Shown here one piece after another: positions 21,763-35,159 of a stretch of DNA of 64,000 bases. The stretch's first letter is position 1. Every line of letters starts with the position of its first letter. A program made the translations under genes and the position numbers. Source of the stretch: Chelydra serpentina (taxonomy: Eukaryota; Chordata; Testudines; Chelydridae); contig JBAIAC010000059.1 in assembly GCA_037349315.1 (NCBI GenBank), positions 4,986,001-5,050,000 of the forward strand, given 5' to 3'. The notes under the pieces were generated by a model, which ran no database searches, had not been told where the DNA came from, and saw only the letters and a program-made list of their open reading frames with translations.

Positions 21763-24448
21763 GTGAGTGTAATGAAAATAATTATGACTATCTTTAAGAG
21801 TAGCTTAGCGTTCACTTTGAGCGCTTGGTATTTGATGTGTACAGCAATGTCATTTCACTGGATAGCTTTGAACAGGACAAATTAGGAAGGCCTTCTACTG
21901 GTACTTAAAAACAACAACAATAATCCTCAATTCTTATGCAGGCAAATATTAATGAAGTTAATCAGAAGGTCTGTCTAAGTATAAACAATTTAACTTGTCC
22001 TTAAAGTTATTGACATAGGCAAGGCTCCTATAAAGTGGAAATGTGATGTACAAAAATAAAATTAATCTTCACTGGGTTAATCAATTAAGACACTTTTAAT
22101 CTGTTAAAAGTAACATGTTGAAGATAGATTTTCTAGTTAGACAATCAGTATGTCATGTGCCTGTTTTACCTTCTGATTTCCACTTTGTATTTCATGACTA
22201 TTTGTAACTTATTCTGGTGGGCAAAGCATATGCAGTATTTGTACCTTCTCAAAACTGTTCAAGTTAAAAATGCTGTTTCAGCAAATCAGAAGAGCACTTG
22301 TAAATAGTAGCATTTTTGCAAGTTTGCACTAATAAAACTTGATAGATCAGGCAGTCCACTAGCATCATTAAAGGTAGAAGAGCTTTTACTGTATATCAAT
22401 ATTAGTTTTCTTCATCTGTAATGGAGTCTACTTCTTGAAATGGCTTTTAAATCATGTATATTTTATTACATGGGATAGAATAAGCAACCAAGTAAAACAT
22501 TCCCTTGGATTATTAATGGTTTATTAGGGAATTGCCTAAGGACAAACCTAGATCAGAGCCCCGCTGTGCTAGAAACTGTCCAAACGCAGATTAGCAGACA
22601 GTCCCTGCCTTGATGAGTTTACAGTCTGTCTAGACAAGACCGATATAGTGTGGGGGAAGGGATAGAACACACAATCAGAGAGAACAATATGATGGCAGCA
22701 AATGTCATGATTTTTATTTATTTTGGGGAGTGGGTATAGTTATGAGAGCATCAGCTAAATGGAAAGAAAAGACACCGGGAGTGAGGCTGAGGTGAAGACT
22801 GAGGGAGGTGGGGAGAGTGTTGGAGCAAACAGCGAATCAGCACATGGAAGGGAAAGTCCTGTCAAAACGGTAGAAAGTCCTCAGTGTCTGAAGGTACCTG
22901 CTTTGGCAGCTGCTCCTACTGGCTGTAGTTTCTAGCTGGTTCCTCTTAGCCTTGCGGAAAGACTGCTATGTGGCAGGGAGAGAGAAACCAATCACCAGTC
23001 CACTTGTAGAAGTCTCATCTAGGACAGCGAGGCATGTGTGGAGACTGAGGGCAATATCTGACCCTAAGGGCTGAATTCTATCATTTGATATATACATAGG
23101 GTTCTCATCTTCACTGAGTTTTGTGATTTCAGCAGCAGAATCTTGTCTCCAAGAGTAATTCCTATGGTTGGATTTATATTTTGTATAAAATGCGTCCTGA
23201 GTGAATCCCTTCTGCTATGTATTTAAATGTGGATACATCTTCTGGTATCAAATGGATGACCAGTGAGTAATTGAACCCCCTTGGTCTCATGCAGCACTTT
23301 AGTTAACCTAGAAATAATTATGTACACAGGCACATTTTCATCATTCAGATGAGATACAGTATTTCTAATGCATTTCCTGAAGACTTTCAGGTGCCTTATT
23401 GATGAGATTTAAAAGCCAAGTAACAAGGCCTCACTATTACTATTTATTATTTGAATTACAGTAGTGACTAGAGGCCCCAGCCTCCTTCTGCAAGGCACTA
23501 TCCAAACATATAGCACAGAGATGGTCACTGCCCTGAAAAGTTTAAAATCTAAGGTATCCTACAAACATGTATCTTCAGCAGAAGCTGATTGTACTGTACC
23601 AATCAGCTAGTCTAATCTGTACAGATGAAAACTGCAGTGGGAAATTATTGGTCTGAATTTTTTTTTAGAAACAGCAGCTTTCAGATGCTCAGAGTACAAA
23701 CAAAATAGACTTTCTCTAATGCTGATTAGCTCAGAACTAGTGTGAGAATAGTGCCATTTACAATCATAGGGCTAGATTCACCCCAGCTAGTGTAAGGAGA
23801 TATAAAATCCATACAGATTACGCTCTGTCCTCTCTGGACAGTGCTAAACACTTTTTAGTGTGCATTGGCCCTCTGTGATGTGGTGGGGAGAGGGCTGCAG
23901 CCATCCAGTACCGTCTGAAAGTGACAGGTTTGTGGGAATAGACATTTGACAAAACTGGATTTGACTTTGAGAGTCCCCCATACTCTGTGTGTCTGTGACA
24001 TGAATGCTTAAATGTGACTGTATTTTAAAGAAGGGTAATGACAATACATAGTGACTATTTTAATATCAGGTTTAAATATGAGTTGGATGAGCAGTTAAAG
24101 GCCATTATAGGGGAAAGCTTTCTAGGGTCAAGAAAAGGAGAGTAGATGGGATTTACTTAGAGTTCAATTGGTAACAACTCTAAACTCCAAAATATAGTAC
24201 ATTAAAAGATTAGGGTTAGAGCTGATTAAAAATTCTCCAGTGAAATTGTTTTTTTCGATGGAAAACTAGGATTTCAACAAAAGACAATCTTTTGAGAAGT
24301 GCCTGCTTTTTTGGCAGAAAATTTCAACTTATTGAAAAACCAAACTCCCGTAAACCAAAAACTTTGGGCTGAAAACTAAAGATTTCAATTTGGAAATGCC
24401 ACTGCTGTGCCTTATAGAAGTCTTAGTTTGGATGCCTTATGCCTCTAT
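21763..24448. other. SPON1 intron with two old repeat fragments
   Basis: Two fragments share wording: 22545-22660 (gtgctagaaactgtccaaac, cagtccctgccttgatgag) and 23434-23555 (gcaaggcactatccaaacat, ggtcactgccctgaaaag). They are copies of one ancient amniote-wide repeat whose name I cannot assign. The rest is unrecognised AT-rich intron. Confidence 0.5.
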
Positions 24449-24746
24449 AGGCCAAGCTGTCTACACTACCGCGTGGGGTCAATCTAAGATACGCAACTTC
24501 AGCTACGTGAATAGTGTAGCTGAAGTCAATGTCCTTAGATCTACTTACCACGGTGTCTTCACTGCGGTAAATCGACAGCTGACACTCCCGCATCGACTCC
24601 GCTTATGCTCCTCAGTCTGGTGGAGTACCAGAGTTGACTAGAGAGTGCTCAGTGGTCGACTTATCACGTCTATATGAGACGTGATAAATTAACCCTCGCT
24701 GGATCGATCGCTGCCCATCAATCTGGCAGTAGTGTAAACGAGCCCT
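24449..24746. mobile_element. DNA-transposon MITE with internal palindromes
   Basis: The left end is aggccaagctgtctacacta and the right end reversed is agggctcgtttacactact, so the termini are imperfectly inverted. Two internal palindromes stand out: cttcagctac...gtagctgaag at about 24498-24530 and ttatcacgtc...gacgtgataa at about 24660-24688. The ends resemble the 'agggcttgtctacact' MITEs of turtles, probably hAT. Flanking duplication is not convincing. Confidence 0.75.
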
Positions 24747-26595
24747 ACGTCTCTCATGGTGTACCATGGCAGTTCAGCAGGAGTGGAGACAATGGTGCAT
24801 TTTCTGTGTGTGGGTAGATGGCACAGAGGAATGATGGGCATTTTCAGACCAGCTCTAATTAGGCCTTTTTTATACTTATCTGAGCGTATTGTTAGAGTGG
24901 GGAAATAACCCATTTTCATGCTGTTAGGCTTGAAAAATATTGAGTATGCACAGATGTGATGCATAGTGTACTTGCATGGGACCGTGCAAAATTCATAGCA
25001 ATGTGTTCAGTACTTGAAAACAACAAATTGCTGCTATGGTTTACAGTACCAAGTCCATGTGCAGTGCACATGTCAAATACAGTAATTGGAAAATTCTCTA
25101 CTGTTATATCAAGGTATCTACATTCTGTAGAACTGCACTGAAAAGTCATTTTCATGTACTCGGAATTAAAACTATGAATATAGTTACCTCATTGTCTGTA
25201 AGTGAGAAGTTGTATTTGCTATAAGTTTACCTTTCTGGTTTGATTAAAATCACATGCTGTTGGTTAAAGGTTAATGCCCTTTAAAATTAATTAAATGACT
25301 CTTGACTACTTCATTATATGCAGCCTTTGATTACAATGGCTGATTGCAAGGGACTGCTAGCTTTGCTCCATCTTATTCAAATGAATGCAATGATTTAGAT
25401 TACTGCTATGGATCAGTTCATATTTTCTGCTGGTTAATTACTGTGAATAAATTGTTTTGTGTACCCAAAACCTTGTTAAACAACAATAAAATAACCGATG
25501 CAGTATAATTTTTGCCTTAAATCTGGAATGACAAATAATGGTGTAATTATGCTTGATAAATCTTAGCTTTATTCCTAAAAGTTAGTTAATCTAATGGTGA
25601 AAACATAGGGCCCAATCCAGCTTCAGATGGAATCAATGATTATCATTCCACTGATTACAATGAGTTGGATCACATAGTTGTTCTGTGTCAAGCTCCTAAT
25701 AAGGAGTCCAGTTGCCCAAGGAAGGATGGCAGAATTAGACCTTATTAGTCATCTGGCACTAAACCCTAAATGGTGCACTATTCACAAGCATCACTGTCTA
25801 CTTTTCATTATACTTCAGTGATATTTAGAAATGGCGGCCTTTTCTGAATTTCATCCCTTGCAGAGCAGAAGGAACTCTTTAGGTGTCCAAATTGATCCCG
25901 CTGTCTAGATGTGCCAAAACTCTTCAGTTAGTATTTTGTACAAACAAGAACAGAGGATTGAAATAAAGACCTTGTTTAAGATTTTTTTTTTTAAATTATG
26001 AACATCAGGTAGTACATAAATCAAACAAAAAACCTTACCTGTGATATGCCAAACTGTATTCTGTATCATCTAGGTCTCTGCTGAAGGCTTTGCTAAAAAT
26101 TGGGGGTGGAGGGAATCAAATCCTAGGTTCACTTGCTCAGTACTAAAAGTGAGACACTTTTTTCTTAAGTGGCTTAAACCATAGTTTCACATGTTTCATA
26201 GGTTGCAGGTGTATTTGTTTGATTGGAAAAAGAACAGCATGATTTTAATGGGAAACTTGAATGATTTGCAAAATTTGTTTTTTATCAAGGGAACAATCCC
26301 CAGAGTCTCCGATCAGTCTTTTTACTATGATGTACATTGCAAGCTTTTTAAAAATTGGCTGAGCCTATTAAACAGCAAGAGGTTTGTAGCATATGTTACT
26401 TTTTCAACTATGCAATGTCCAGTTCTGTCAAAGTCCATGCTTTATCAAAATCTGAAGATGTAAAATTATTTTGTGAATGGAAAGCTAAGTACTAAACAAA
26501 AGGAATTTGTACTTGGTTAAGTGGATGAATCATACCTTTTTGGCTAGATTTACATTTTGCTATGATTGAACATTTAAAATTATATATGGCATGAA
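24747..26595. other. SPON1 intron, nothing recognised
   Basis: No named repeat. A 'cccaatccagcttcagatgg' phrase near 25612 is a scrap of a common amniote repeat. Confidence 0.45.
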
Positions 26596-26597
26596 TA

Positions 26598-26800
26598 CAG
26601 GCGAGTCGCATCTTAGGTGCATTTAACATGCGCGAATTCAGCTTTGCGCAGTCAGCAAAACCAGGGAAAAATAAAGAAAAATAACAATTTTAAAACTGCA
26701 TCGGTACTGCAGGTGATTCCGTCCGCCATTCAACTCGATGGCGTTTCACTATACGCGCGAACCGCGGAACGGAACCCTAGCGTAAAATGAGACTTGCCTG
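26598..26800 (-). mobile_element. Pogo/Tigger-like non-autonomous DNA transposon, copy 2
   Basis: A 203-bp CpG-rich element flanked by TA (26596-26597 and 26801-26802). It is the reverse complement of the element at 1481, with the same termini and long identical internal stretches such as atgcgcgaattcagctttgc. The main difference is a short deletion of about 13 bases. The high similarity and retained CpG sites suggest fairly recent activity of the family. Confidence 0.87.
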
Positions 26801-27602
26801 TATGCATTTTCTTTTTAAATGTGTTGCCTTTAGTGAAATCATACTTTCTTGTACTGTGGGAAAGTATAAATATTGATGTCAGTTTTGCTTTCTCCTATTC
26901 AGTCATTATCTATCACAATGATAACTCTTCTTTCCAAAGAAAATTGTCCTAGTCCTTAATTTTAGCACATTAAGAGAACAGCAACAAAGGGATTCCTATT
27001 TTTTCTACTTGTTAAGATGAGGTGAACAAAATTGAATACAAAATTTAAGATGAAAATGTACCATTGATTACTATAATGGCATAATCACACTTTCCATATA
27101 ATTTCCCATGTTCATACAGCCTAAAATTGTACTCATTTTGGTCTCCACTGCACATTGAACAGATCTGTTTCAGCTCTTCAAAATGATACGCAGATCATTT
27201 TCCTGAGAGTTTAGAACTAATTCAGACCACTATCTGCAAGCAAAACTTAAATTGCTCCAAATAGTGCCTGTTAAATTTCATCTGACATTCTGATCTAGAT
27301 ATTTAAGTCCCAAGAACTACTAGTGAATTTTGCATGTTTCCTAAAAGCAAAGAAGAATAAGGAAATAACAACAAGAAGCTGGAATACAGTTCACTAAAGT
27401 TACATAGCTGCAACAGAGAAGTGGGGATGAGACAAACTGAATACATTGAAGGTGGGGAGAGGCGGCACAACAAATTTAATAAAGAGACCTTTAAAAGGAA
27501 ATGAATTGTAGCCATCCCTTTAGTGAGCATGTTATCACTATATATTTTTTCCTAACTTGGGCTCTGTGGGAATTAGAGTGGCAAGAAGGCGTGGATCTTA
27601 CA

Positions 27603-28064
27603 CAGGGGTGGGCACTTTTTGGTCCAAGGGCCACATCGGGGTTGCAAAACTGTATGGAGGGCTGGGTTGAGAAGGCTGTGCCTCCCCAAACAGCCTGGCC
27701 CCCCGGCCCCCTCCCACTTTCCGGCCCCCTCCCACTTTCCACCCCCCTCAGAATCCCTGACCCATCCAACCCTCCCTGTCCCCTGACTACTCCAACCCCT
27801 ATGCACACCCCTGAAGGTACTCCCACGCCTATCCACCTGCCCCCCTGGGACCCTCTGCCCCTTATCCAACCCCCTTCCTCTTTCCCCCCCCCCCCCCCAC
27901 AGCCCCCTTACCATGCCGCTCAGAGCAGCAGGAGCTCACAGCCCCACCACCTGCCAGGAGAGGCCAGCCAGGGCGCTGGTGGTGAGGCTGCAGGGGAGGA
28001 GGAACAGTGGGGGAGGGGCTAGTCGGGCAGGATGGTCCCATGGGCCGTAGTTTGCCCACCTCTG
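27603..28064. mobile_element. hAT-type MITE, family 3, copy 2
   Basis: Ends are CAGGGGTGGGCACTTTTTGG and (right end reversed) CAGAGGTGGGCAAACTACGG. Identical 8-bp flanks atcttaca lie at 27595-27602 and 28065-28072. It shares ggccacatcggggttgcaaa and the C-rich middle with the copy at 17136, in the same orientation. Confidence 0.95.
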
Positions 28065-28072
28065 ATCTTACA

Positions 28073-30655
28073 TGTGTTGCTTTGTCACCATTGTTGTACG
28101 TGGGTGGCTTGATTCTTCCCAAGAACACTGTATAAATCCAGTGAAAAAGGAATATACTGGAAAATACTATATATAACATGTATATTGGAAAATGGCTAGA
28201 ATTTGCCCCCCCTCCAAGGAAATTATTTAAACTACCCACATAACAGGCTCATACAAAACAAAGTGAAAACCGCTTTAATTTGTGGCTGTAGACTAGCTGA
28301 GACCAAACCCTCACACTCCTATATTCTACGAGCAGGAGTCCAATGCATCGGGGGCAGACCATGTAAAGATTATGGCTTGGTCCAGACAGTTGCAGGTGAC
28401 TTTTGAGAGATTAAATATATTGATGCAGGTTAGCAGTATTGCGAGACAGATTGGTTTGGGGCACAGAATGGGAGGAGTGTATCGGCTTCCCTCCAACAAG
28501 CAGTTATTCGCTCCTTGCTTTCCAAACCACGTGAGGTTGAATCTCACTAACTTTCACGTGTAGATAAAGGAAGGCATGGATGTGAAGTCCAGAGTTGGTA
28601 GAAGACAAAAAGGAGGGAGCAGTAAGGGCAGAGGCATGGTGGGGGGAGAGTAGGTGAAAATGGGAATAATGAGAGGGGAATTCCCCGCTGGTTTGTTGGT
28701 TTGTTTTTGCTTTTAAACTTTCAGAATGTTCAATTCTCCAATCACTGCATGTCAGCCCCATAACCTGGAGCCTATTCTAGCTAGTGTATAGATGTGTACA
28801 GTACTTCCCATTAATGGTTGTTATGATTTGAAGGAATAACTACAGTAGACAAACCTACAATAATAGGGGCTGATATGAAATCCATTGAAGTCCATGAAAA
28901 CACTCGTATTGGATCAGGGCTGTAGTGAATGCATCAGTCCTGCAGTAACTCCCTTGTAATCAACTGGGGCTGTGCATATCTAACGAAGGCAGGCACTATA
29001 GCAGTATAGGCTATGAATACTGAAGTTGCCCAGAACTCAACCAGCCATTAAAATGCCTGATTCTGTCATTACTATCTATAGATAGCTAGGTATACAGTAT
29101 GTATAATTAATGATACAGGATAGCAGAGCTTGCGAGTCTAGTCTAATTATTATTATTTTTTATTTGAATTTTCTTTTTTTTCTAAAGTGCATCTGTATTG
29201 GACTTGTATTCTCAAAATACTGAAGTCAGTGCTCTGTAGTAATGGTAGAAGTGCAATGTGCTTTAAAACAAGTAGACTTAACTTCTCCAATTCCTGGGTA
29301 TTTCATTTAGTGTCTTATTCCTGTAGCTTTGTAGGAGACCAGTGTCAAATTCTTTGGACTAAAGAGCCCAAATTGTCAACACAGTGCAAGGTAATGCACA
29401 TGGCAGCAATTCAGACTACCCAGGCACCATAATAATTAGTATTATTTTAAAGCACTTACTCTCTTGTGGTCGTGACACACATTTCTAAGGGAACAGAAGC
29501 AGCAGCCACAGGGAACTTAGAACTTTCATAAATTACCCTTGTGGTTACTGACTGCACCATTTTTGCAAAATTACTCTCAGCATTGTGTCAAGGAACTTAT
29601 GGGAGCCTAAACTCTATTGTGACTCAAGTTTGAAAAAGTATTTTCAAATGGAAAAAAGTGTGTGCGAGAGAGAGTGGGGGGGAGATACTGCTCCATGCCC
29701 TGCACTGAATAAAGTGATCTTCATGGAGGTTTTCATGCTGCTCTCACCATAGTACAAGTATTACACAAACATTAAAGAATTTATCTTTAGTCCGGTGAGA
29801 TTAATGATGATATCCCCATTTACAGCTGAGCTAATGAGGCACAGAGAGGAAAACCAAACTTGTCACATTTTTACTAATTTTGATGCCCAATTTGAGACAC
29901 CTAAGACTTGACTTTTCACAGTACTTACCTAAAGTGCTACAAAAATGTTCAAAACACCATTCCTGTTGACTTCAGCGTCAGTTTTGGTACTGAGAAATTC
30001 CGCAACTCTGTCCCCCCGTGTCTCTCAGTGGATTTTCAGACAGGGAGGAACACCCTATGAAAAGTTAGTTTATATGATTTACCCAGCATTCTAGAGAAAC
30101 GCTGTGGAAGAGGCAAGGTTAGAATTCAGTTCTCTAGTATGGCATTCAACTTCCAGAACACTGAGACCATCCTTTCACTTCTGTACTTCCCCGCCTTACT
30201 CACTGCACATGCTCCAACTTCGGCAACAAATGATGCAGAGGTCCTGTGGACAACAGCCAAACTTACTTACTACACAGCCCTGATTCATCCCAGAGCGCCT
30301 TCCATTACATTCACTGATTGAGTCAGAGGTCCTTCGGGGGGGAAAGTAGTATGCGATTATGAAACTAATGAACAAGTGTGCCAAATGAAGGCTGCACAGG
30401 CACACTGCACTCTGGCATTTCCAAACTTTCGAGTGCTTCACCTTGCTATCTTAACATTCTTTTAACCATTATTTTTTGAAGTAACTTCTTAATTTTTTTT
30501 AAACTGGAAAAAAAACCAACAGAATTTCTATCATTTGGAATCATAGTAGCCAACAATGTGGGCCATCAGCAAGTTTTGTACCTTTCCATCCACAGCACAA
30601 TCCTCTACCACTTGAGCTACTGGAATAACTGGTAGCAGTAGAGGGCTGGCCCAGC
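28073..30655. other. SPON1 intron with MIR and other old repeat scraps
   Basis: 29803-29862 (tccccatttacagctgagct, aatgaggcacagagaggaaa) and 30077-30175 (gatttacccagcattctaga, gaggcaaggttagaattcag) together look like a minus-strand MIR SINE. The 200 bases between are from another old repeat containing ttgacttcagcgtcagtttt. The rest is unrecognised. Confidence 0.5.
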
Positions 30656-30663
30656 CACTAGAG

Positions 30664-30971
30664 CAGGGATCTCAAACTCAAATTACCACGAGGGCCACAT
30701 GGGAACTAGTAAATTGGCCTGAGGGCCGCATCACTGAAACCTTTTCATACAATGATACAATACAAAAGTATAGTGAAAAATGAAAAAACTGAAGGGTAAT
30801 ATAGTATTCTATTAAAAGTCAATGTATTAACTTTTTAAAAACTGTAATGCACAAAGGGGTTTTAATAAAATATAAACACTCAGTAATGTTTGGAGCTTGG
30901 CTGCCAGTGGAGTCAGTGCCTATGGCGGGCCGCAGGAAATAACTCTGCGGGCCGCGTGTTTGAGACCCCTG
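30664..30971. mobile_element. hAT-type MITE, family 4
   Basis: A 308-bp element with ends CAGGGATCTCAAACTCAAAT and (right end reversed) CAGGGGTCTCAAACACGCGG. Identical 8-bp flanks cactagag lie at 30656-30663 and 30972-30979. The terminal regions carry gagggccgcat and its inverted counterpart cgggccgcagg. The middle is AT-rich. Confidence 0.94.
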
Positions 30972-31724
30972 CACTAGAGGGAAATGAATGACACTTTGCC
31001 CATAGATTTCACAATTATTTGTTGATAGCAGAAGAGTGTAGAGGCTCAGGATTCCTGGATTCTATTCCCAGTTCTGGAGGGGATTGTGTCTGCTGGTTAT
31101 AGACCCTTCTTACCCTGTGCCCCTAGCTCCTCTGCTCTTATCTGTCCCACCCTGGATCTTTCCCTTCTTCTTCTATACACCACTCCTCCACCCCTTTGCT
31201 CCTCCTGATCCTGTGATATTTTTTTTTGCATCATCACCGCCCATTTCTCATCCTTCGCATTCCAGTCAGGAGGCTTCATTTTCTTTTGTTTGTTGTTCCC
31301 TCCTCCTGGTGTGGCTTTAGCAGTAGGAACATTGAGAAAGTCGGAGACAGTTTCCTGTTCTCAGTTCTGGTGTCCTGCAATGAAACTTCCACTAGAGCAG
31401 GCCCAGTACAGATGGAGTTTTGGGAGAAGTTGGCTAATAACCTCTAACAAGCATGTGGGCACCCAGATTTTTTTTTTTTAAACGTTGAGGAAAGTGTTTC
31501 TCTTCTCCTCCCCTCCCCCCCGCCGCCACCTTTTCAGAAACAGTTAAAGCATGTTAGCTTTAACTTGCGTGGGGAAAAAAGAATTCAGCCTGAGGCAAAC
31601 ACCTGACATAAGAAATTTCAACCCCAGTGGGTTGTTTGACAAAGTTATGAGCAATTGAAAACGTGTTGTTGGGTTTTTATTATAATGGAACGTGTTAGAC
31701 CATATTAATTAGAAGTGTCACTAG

Positions 31725-32174
31725 TAGGGTTGCCACCTCTCAGGTACCAAAAACAGGACCTCTGCCCGCCCGCCCCATACATCCCCAGGTAACAGCCCAC
31801 CATGAGCACTGTGTCCCCACCCCACCTCTGCTAGAGGACATCAGCTGCCTGCTCCTGGGGCTTCCCCAGGCACTGACCTTGCCAAGCAGGATGCAGCCCT
31901 GCTGCTAGTACCTGTATGGTGATGACTGGGTGCTATCCCTGTCCTGCTCATTCTCGAGCTGCCCTAGCCCCTCAGCTTCCTGACACTTTGGCACCAGAGT
32001 TCCCTCTGCACAGGTACTATCACCCCTTGGCTCCCCCTGCTGGGGATGTAGGAGCCAGCGGGGGTGTGACTGACAAAACCAAAGACTTCTAATGTCCTGG
32101 GAAGACTGAGATTTCCTGGGACAGCTTCCAAAAAAAAAAAAATCCTGGGAAAACTGGGATGAGTGGCCAATGTA
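31725..32174. mobile_element. Probable hAT-type MITE, family 5 (older copy)
   Basis: The left end TAGGGTTGCCACCTCTC and the reversed right end TACATTGGCCACTCATC form an imperfect inverted terminus like the ends of the element at 59948. Interior phrases aaaaacaggacctct and cctgggaaaactgggat fit this family. The flanks gtcactag and ggcagtac match only at 5 of 8, so exact ends are tentative. Confidence 0.6.
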
Positions 32175-32179
32175 GGCAG

Positions 32180-33923
32180 TACAAGCCCTGCATATAGCAT
32201 GTTGCACAAGCATGTACAATACTTGTGTGTGGTTCCCAATCCTCCTCACCAAACTTCTTCTCCCAATATGCTCCCCCACTGCCATCCCATTTTCTGGCCC
32301 CCCACACAGTGTGGCACTTGTCCCCTTTGCATTTGAATCAGGCAGCTTCCTCCTCCAGGAGCCGTTATTGAGAGCACAGGAGAGACAATCTCCCTGTTGT
32401 TAATTCAGGTGCCTGGACCCTGACCTAGATTGTCCGTGGTACCAGAGAGCTATACATGCAGGGAAAATCCTGTTTCGGCCTAGGCTGGACCATGTCCAGT
32501 GCAGACAGAGTCTTTGGGGAACTTAGCTGCTAAAATCTATTAGGCAGAACTGAGCGTATAAACAGCAATTTTCAAAGGCCTATAACTCTGCCAAATTTGG
32601 GCAGATTTTCAAGATGGATCCCTGATAGAGGTCACCCCTTGCCAAATTTCAAATCCCTGCTTCAAAGCATAGCAGTTGAAAAGCTGCTCAATGAAAAAGT
32701 CTCAAGAATATTTTTACGTGGGCTAACCAGTGTATCTTTCCCTAGTCGTCATCTCAGAAATAGTTGAATGGCTTTGGATGAAAATTCCAACTCCTCCCCA
32801 CTGTTCACTCCCTGCTTACCGCCCCCCCCCCCCCCCCCCAAGGGAGAAACCCAGCATGGAAAGTTTTAGCTGAAAAGTAAGTTTGGCCAAATTATAAGCG
32901 ATTGAAAACAGGGTTTCCTAAAGGGAAATGTCAGGCAGCCTATAATTAATATATATGGATAGTCTAAAATTTAATATTTTTCTAAAATGATTTTTGTAAT
33001 GTCTTTTTATATTTACAGTAGACATTTAAAAAATAAATGCTATAAAACGTCCCAGGGGGCACAGTTACTTCCTTGAATCTGTCCATCAATTTATAAATCA
33101 ACTCATCACTGTCTAAAATCTGAATGTTTCGTGAAGGATGAAAGGGGATCTTCTCTTCTCTTCCCCACTGAACCTTGTGGTTTAAGGAATGATATTAAAT
33201 GTAGGTATACTAGTATCGGCAGCAGATTGTGTTTTCTTAAACACGTAGATATATATTTATCTCATATAAATGGGAAGTTTGTGAATGTAGCTTTTATGCA
33301 GACATCAAGATAGTCAACTTAATTTCTTTTTTATTGAAAGATTTTTAAAAGTTTATAAAAGTGCCCAAGAGCTCTGGTTTGCTCTATAAATGAGATACGT
33401 TATAGCAAAAGTGCTATAATAGATATACAATATTAGCTGGATGCTTGTGAACCATGGACTTTTATTAGTTCATCATTTGAAAAGCCAGAGGCCAAAATGC
33501 TGAATTGTCAACTTTTCTTATTGACTGATCATGGCTTACACTTTGATACGTGTTTTTATTGTGAAAACTGTGTGATGCTTTTGCACAGATGGACCTGTGT
33601 AAGATAAACTTGCTTTGTTCTATAATCTGGGAGATCTGGGGGAAACTGATCCACTCTTTATTAAACTTTTTCTGGCAGTCTGGAAGGGAAGCCACAGCAC
33701 ATACAAGTTTTAGTAAAATAATCTGTCAGATGTTCATATGTACAGTATGATAATTCATGTGTTAAATCTCTGGGGTTATAAATGAACAAAGAAGGGATGG
33801 AAAAGGAATTCTTTGAGTGAAAACATTTGCTGACATCTCATCTCTAAAATATCTTCATTCCGCTCACCTTAGGAAACCTTACTGTATTTCATTTTCAGAA
33901 AGAGTCTGATTCATCTTAAATTA
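32180..33923. other. SPON1 intron; poly-C run at 32822-32839
   Basis: Apart from an uninterrupted run of about 18 cytosines, and phrases such as aaggcctataactctgcc that recur in turtle repeats, nothing is recognised. Confidence 0.45.
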
Positions 33924-34244
33924 ATTAGAAGTAGGGCTGTCAAGCAATTAATCACACTGTTAATAATAGAGTACCATTTATTTAAATATTTTTTGGATGT
34001 TTTCTACATTTTCAAATATATTGCTTTCAGTTACAACATTGTACAGAGCTCACTTTATATTTTTAATTGCAAGTATTTGCACTGTAAAAAAACAAGAGAT
34101 AGTATTTTTTGAATTGCACTACAATACTTGTATTAAGTGGATCTCTTTATCATGAAAGTTGAACTTACAAATGTAGAATTATGTACAAAAAAAACCTGCT
34201 TTCAAAAATAAAACACTGTACAATTTTCAGAATCCACTCAGTCC

Positions 34245-34690
34245 GACTTCTTATTCAGCCAATCGCTCAGACAAACAAGTTTGTTTAATGCTGCCTGCTT
34301 CTTGTCTACAATGTCACCTGAAAGTGAGAACAGACATTCTCATGGCACTATTGTAGCCATTGTTGCAAGATATTTATGTGCCAGATGTGCTAAAGATTCA
34401 TATGTCCCTTCATGCTTCAACCACCATACCAGGGGACATGCATCCATGCAGACGACGGGTTCTGCTCAATAACAATCCAAAGCAGTGTAGACCGACGCAT
34501 ATTCATTTTAATCATCTGAGGCAGATGCCACCAGCAGAAGGTTGATTTTCTTTTTTGGTGGTTTGGGTTCTGTAGTTTACGTATTGGAGTGTTGCTCTTT
34601 TAAGACTTCTGAAAGCATGCTCCACACCTCGTCCCTCTCAGATTTTGGAAGGCACTTCAGATTCTTAAACTTTGGGTCGAGTGCTGAGTG
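34245..34690 (-). pseudogene. hAT transposase C-terminal (dimerisation) remnant
   Basis: Minus-strand reading gives MDACPLVWWLKHEGTYESL, then HLAHKYLATMATIVP, a stop, ECLFSLSGDIVDKKQAAL and NKLVCLSDWLNKK. This is the hAT C-terminal dimerisation region, with its 'P-x-E-R-x-F-S...G' core. A stop replaces the residue before E. A more N-terminal scrap (reverse complement of 34580-34690) encodes text like SERDEVWSMLSEVLKE. Transposase of this kind moves hAT elements by cut and paste. This copy cannot. Confidence 0.85.
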
Positions 34691-35015
34691 GACTTGTAGG
34701 CTCTGAAGTTTTACATCAATTTGTTTTTGAGTGCAGTTATGTAAGAAAAAAGTCTACATTTGTAAATTACACTTTCACAACAAAGTGATTGCACTACAGT
34801 ACTTGTATGAGGTGAATTGAAAAATACTATTTCTTTATCATTTTTACGCTGCAGATATTTGTAATAAAAATAATAAATGCTTTGATTTCAACTTCAAGTA
34901 CAACACAGAATACAATATATATGAAAATGTAGAAAAACATCCAAAATATGTAATAAATTGGTATTCTATTGTTTAACAATGCAATAAAACTGTGATTAAT
35001 TTTTTTGAGTTAATC

Positions 35016-35159
35016 AAACCCAGGGTTGTGAGTTCAATCTTTGAGGGCGCCATTTAGGGATCTGGCGCAAACATTGGGGATTGGTCCTGCTTTGAGCAGG
35101 GGGTTGGACTAGATGACCTCCTAAGGTCCCTTCCAACCCTGATATTCTATGATTCTATG
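35016..35159 (+). mobile_element. CryI-type SINE, 5'-truncated, nested in the hAT relic
   Basis: The sequence contains agggttgtgagttcaatctt (B box of the tRNA-derived head), then the central region ggcgccatttagggatctgg, then the CR1-type tail ctgctttgagcagggggttg ... gatattctatgattctatg. The tRNA-like 5' half is missing. It splits the terminal arm of the hAT element, so it inserted later. Confidence 0.9.

Noticed and set aside
22540..23555. Possible further SPON1 exon
   Set aside because: The two conserved-looking stretches are copies of one old repeat and carry stops in all frames.
28326..28761. Overlapping frames of 63-85 codons near 28.3-28.8 kb
   Set aside because: No family resemblance, no splice signals and no repeat match.
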